44,381 bases of DNA, from positions 1 through 44,381 of the forward strand of contig CASICO010000011.1 in the NCBI GenBank assembly GCA_949373165.1. The letters run 5' to 3'. A program made the translations under genes and the position numbers. Positions 43,301-44,381 of this stretch are shown here, piece by piece; position 1 is the stretch's first letter; every line of letters starts with the position of its first letter. Below the pieces are notes generated by a model that was not told where the DNA came from, did not search any database, and saw only the letters and a list, made by a program, of their open reading frames with translations. The DNA is from an uncultured Flavobacteriales bacterium (GTDB taxonomy: Bacteria; Bacteroidota; Bacteroidia; Flavobacteriales_D; Sanyastnellaceae).

Positions 43301-44381
43301 GCACAGCAGATGCAGACAACGACGGCATCTGTGACGATGTAGACGACTGTATCGGCACCCTCGATGCATGCGGCATTTGCAATGGTCCCGGCGCGATCTA
43401 CGAATGTGGATGCGCCGACATCCCCACTGGAGACTGCGACTGCAATGGAAACCAAGAAGACATCCTTGGCATTTGTGGAGGCAACTGCACGGCAGATGAC
43501 GACAACGATGGCATCTGTGACGACATCGATGATTGTGTGGGAACTGCGGACGCTTGCGGCGTCTGCAACGGGCCCGGTGAGGTCTACGAATGTGGCTGTA
43601 ACGACACCCCTGTGGGTGACTGTGACTGCAACGGAAACCAAGAAGACGCCCTCGGCATCTGTGGTGGAGATTGCCCAGCCGACGCCGACAACGATGGCAT
43701 CTGTGACAACGTGGACGACTGCGTCGGAAGCCTCGATGCATGCGGCGTCTGTAACGGTCCTGGTGCGGTTTACGAATGCGGTTGTAACGACATCCCCACT
43801 GGAGACTGCGACTGCAATGGAAACCAAGAAGACGCCCTCGCATTTGCGGTGGCGATTGCACAGCAGATGCAGACAACGACGGAATCTGTGACGATGTGGA
43901 CGACTGTATCGGCACCCTCGATGCATGCGGCATTTGCAATGGTCCCGGCGCGATCTACGAATGTGGATGCGCCGACATCCCCACTGGAGACTGCGACTGC
44001 AATGGAAACCAAGAAGACGCCATTGGCGAATGTGGTGGCACCTGCACAGTGGACATCGACAACGACGGCGTTTGCGACAACAACGAAGTGCCCGGTTGCA
44101 TGGACGACAGCGCATGCAACTACAACCCAGCTGCGACAGACGACGATGGATCTTGTTTGAACAACGACGCTTGTGGTGTATGCGGTGGACCCGGTGAGGT
44201 TTACGAATGTGGCTGTAACGACACCCCAGTGGGTGACTGTGACTGCAATGGAAACCAAGAAGACGCCCTCGGCATCTGTGGCGGAGATTGCCCAGCCGAT
44301 GCCGACAACGATGGCATCTGTGACAACGTGGACGACTGCGTCGGAAGCCTCGACGCATGCGGCGTCTGTAACGGTCCCGGT
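40386..44381 (+). CDS. Second pappalysin-type (M43) metalloprotease with long Ca/Cys repeat tail; two frameshifts, runs off the window
   Basis: From ATG 40386 (TTG at 40377 less likely), signal MKLFTLLGLVCLSFFSAPLL. The core matches the paralog at 31755: HVEMMGFSKYAEANERIEEH, zinc motif HEVGHWLNLRHIWGDGG (His239 onward), Met-turn MVQNYMDYS. Next come GCTxxxACNYDPAATIDDG units, a beta domain (NDSYGDGMCCQFGNGSYSFS), Ca/Cys repeats, a jelly-roll-like domain (VIWKETFGDEPSLNYGWNGS, VEAIIDGQTNQVI) and more repeats to the window end. The frame breaks twice by one base. At about 42881-42882 an extra base follows DTDTDCT, and dropping it gives WISREIDIST. At about 43840 a G is missing in the GCCCTCGGCAT context; restoring it gives ALGICGGDCTADADNDGICD. 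The reading frame is then open to 44381. The indels look like assembly errors or recent mutations. Confidence 0.8.
43363..44381 (+). repeat. 186-bp tandem repeats, one unit a base short
   Basis: The phrase coding for DACG(I/V)CNGPG starts at 43363, 43549, 43735 and 43920: spacing 186, 186 and 185 bp. A further copy starts at 44167 after a 61-bp insert that codes for part of a GCMDDSACNYNPAATDDDGS unit. Each unit encodes 62 residues with ten Cys and one DADNDGICD calcium loop. The 185-bp spacing independently shows the base lost near 43840. Confidence 0.9.

Noticed and set aside
43258..44358. 366-residue minus-strand Arg/Cys/His-rich frame
   Set aside because: Reverse reading of the 186-bp Cys repeats; composition is an artefact of the repeated codons.
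43363..44381. Regularly spaced repeats as a CRISPR array
   Set aside because: The whole 186-bp unit is repeated and coding, with no unique spacers between short direct repeats.

Overview
The window looks like a chromosomal piece from a Bacteroidota bacterium, most likely a Flavobacteriales / Cryomorphaceae-like lineage with fairly high GC (an impression, not computed). The basis is secreted proteins ending in type IX secretion (T9SS) sorting domains of type A (5509-12816, 25982-28324, 2-787) and type B / gliding-associated CHU_C (36793-39738), SprB-like and HYR-like repeats, repeats of the GCTDxxACNYxxxATxDDGSC and DADxDGxCDDxDDC kinds, a FISUMP-domain protein, and promoter-like TAnnTTTG boxes. 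No rRNA, CRISPR array, insertion sequence or phage gene was seen. One tRNA-Arg(TCT) lies at 17412-17485.

Layout. (1) 1-5378, plus strand: three secreted-protein genes in a row, namely a truncated T9SS cargo, a Cys-rich calcium-repeat protein, and a protein split by a one-base frameshift; a bidirectional terminator follows. (2) 5509-12816, minus strand: a giant surface adhesin with two families of long DNA repeats (594 bp SprB-type, 486 bp HYR-type). (3) 13404-19539: housekeeping block with a bestrophin-type channel, two nearly identical cold-shock proteins, a GapN-type dehydrogenase, a secreted NUC1-type nuclease, tRNA-Arg and a BamA/TamA-like outer membrane barrel. (4) 19869-23760: FISUMP protein, secreted esterase, and small membrane proteins or lipoproteins. 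(5) 23931-31371, minus strand: DEAD-box RNA helicase, then a cluster of lipoprotein, ECF sigma factor, a membrane-anchored anti-sigma-like protein with a C-terminal barrel-like domain, and a secreted calcineurin-type phosphatase. (6) 31755-44381: two paralogous pappalysin-type (M43) metalloproteases with long Ca/Cys repeat tails. They flank a minus-strand operon of a small secreted protein, a T9SS type B protein and a lipoprotein.

The genes read together as a cell-surface and secretion-heavy region: adhesin, proteases, esterase, phosphatase and nuclease for attachment and polymer degradation, plus a sigma/anti-sigma pair that may sense the envelope. Three different C-terminal designs coexist: T9SS type A, T9SS type B, and a dockerin-like DxNNxG...DLLxxLxxF end. 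Reading-frame breaks of one base are visible at about 4393, 42882 and 43840, and one is suspected at 12825-12829. They are either assembly indels or real mutations, and they should be resolved before these genes are called broken.
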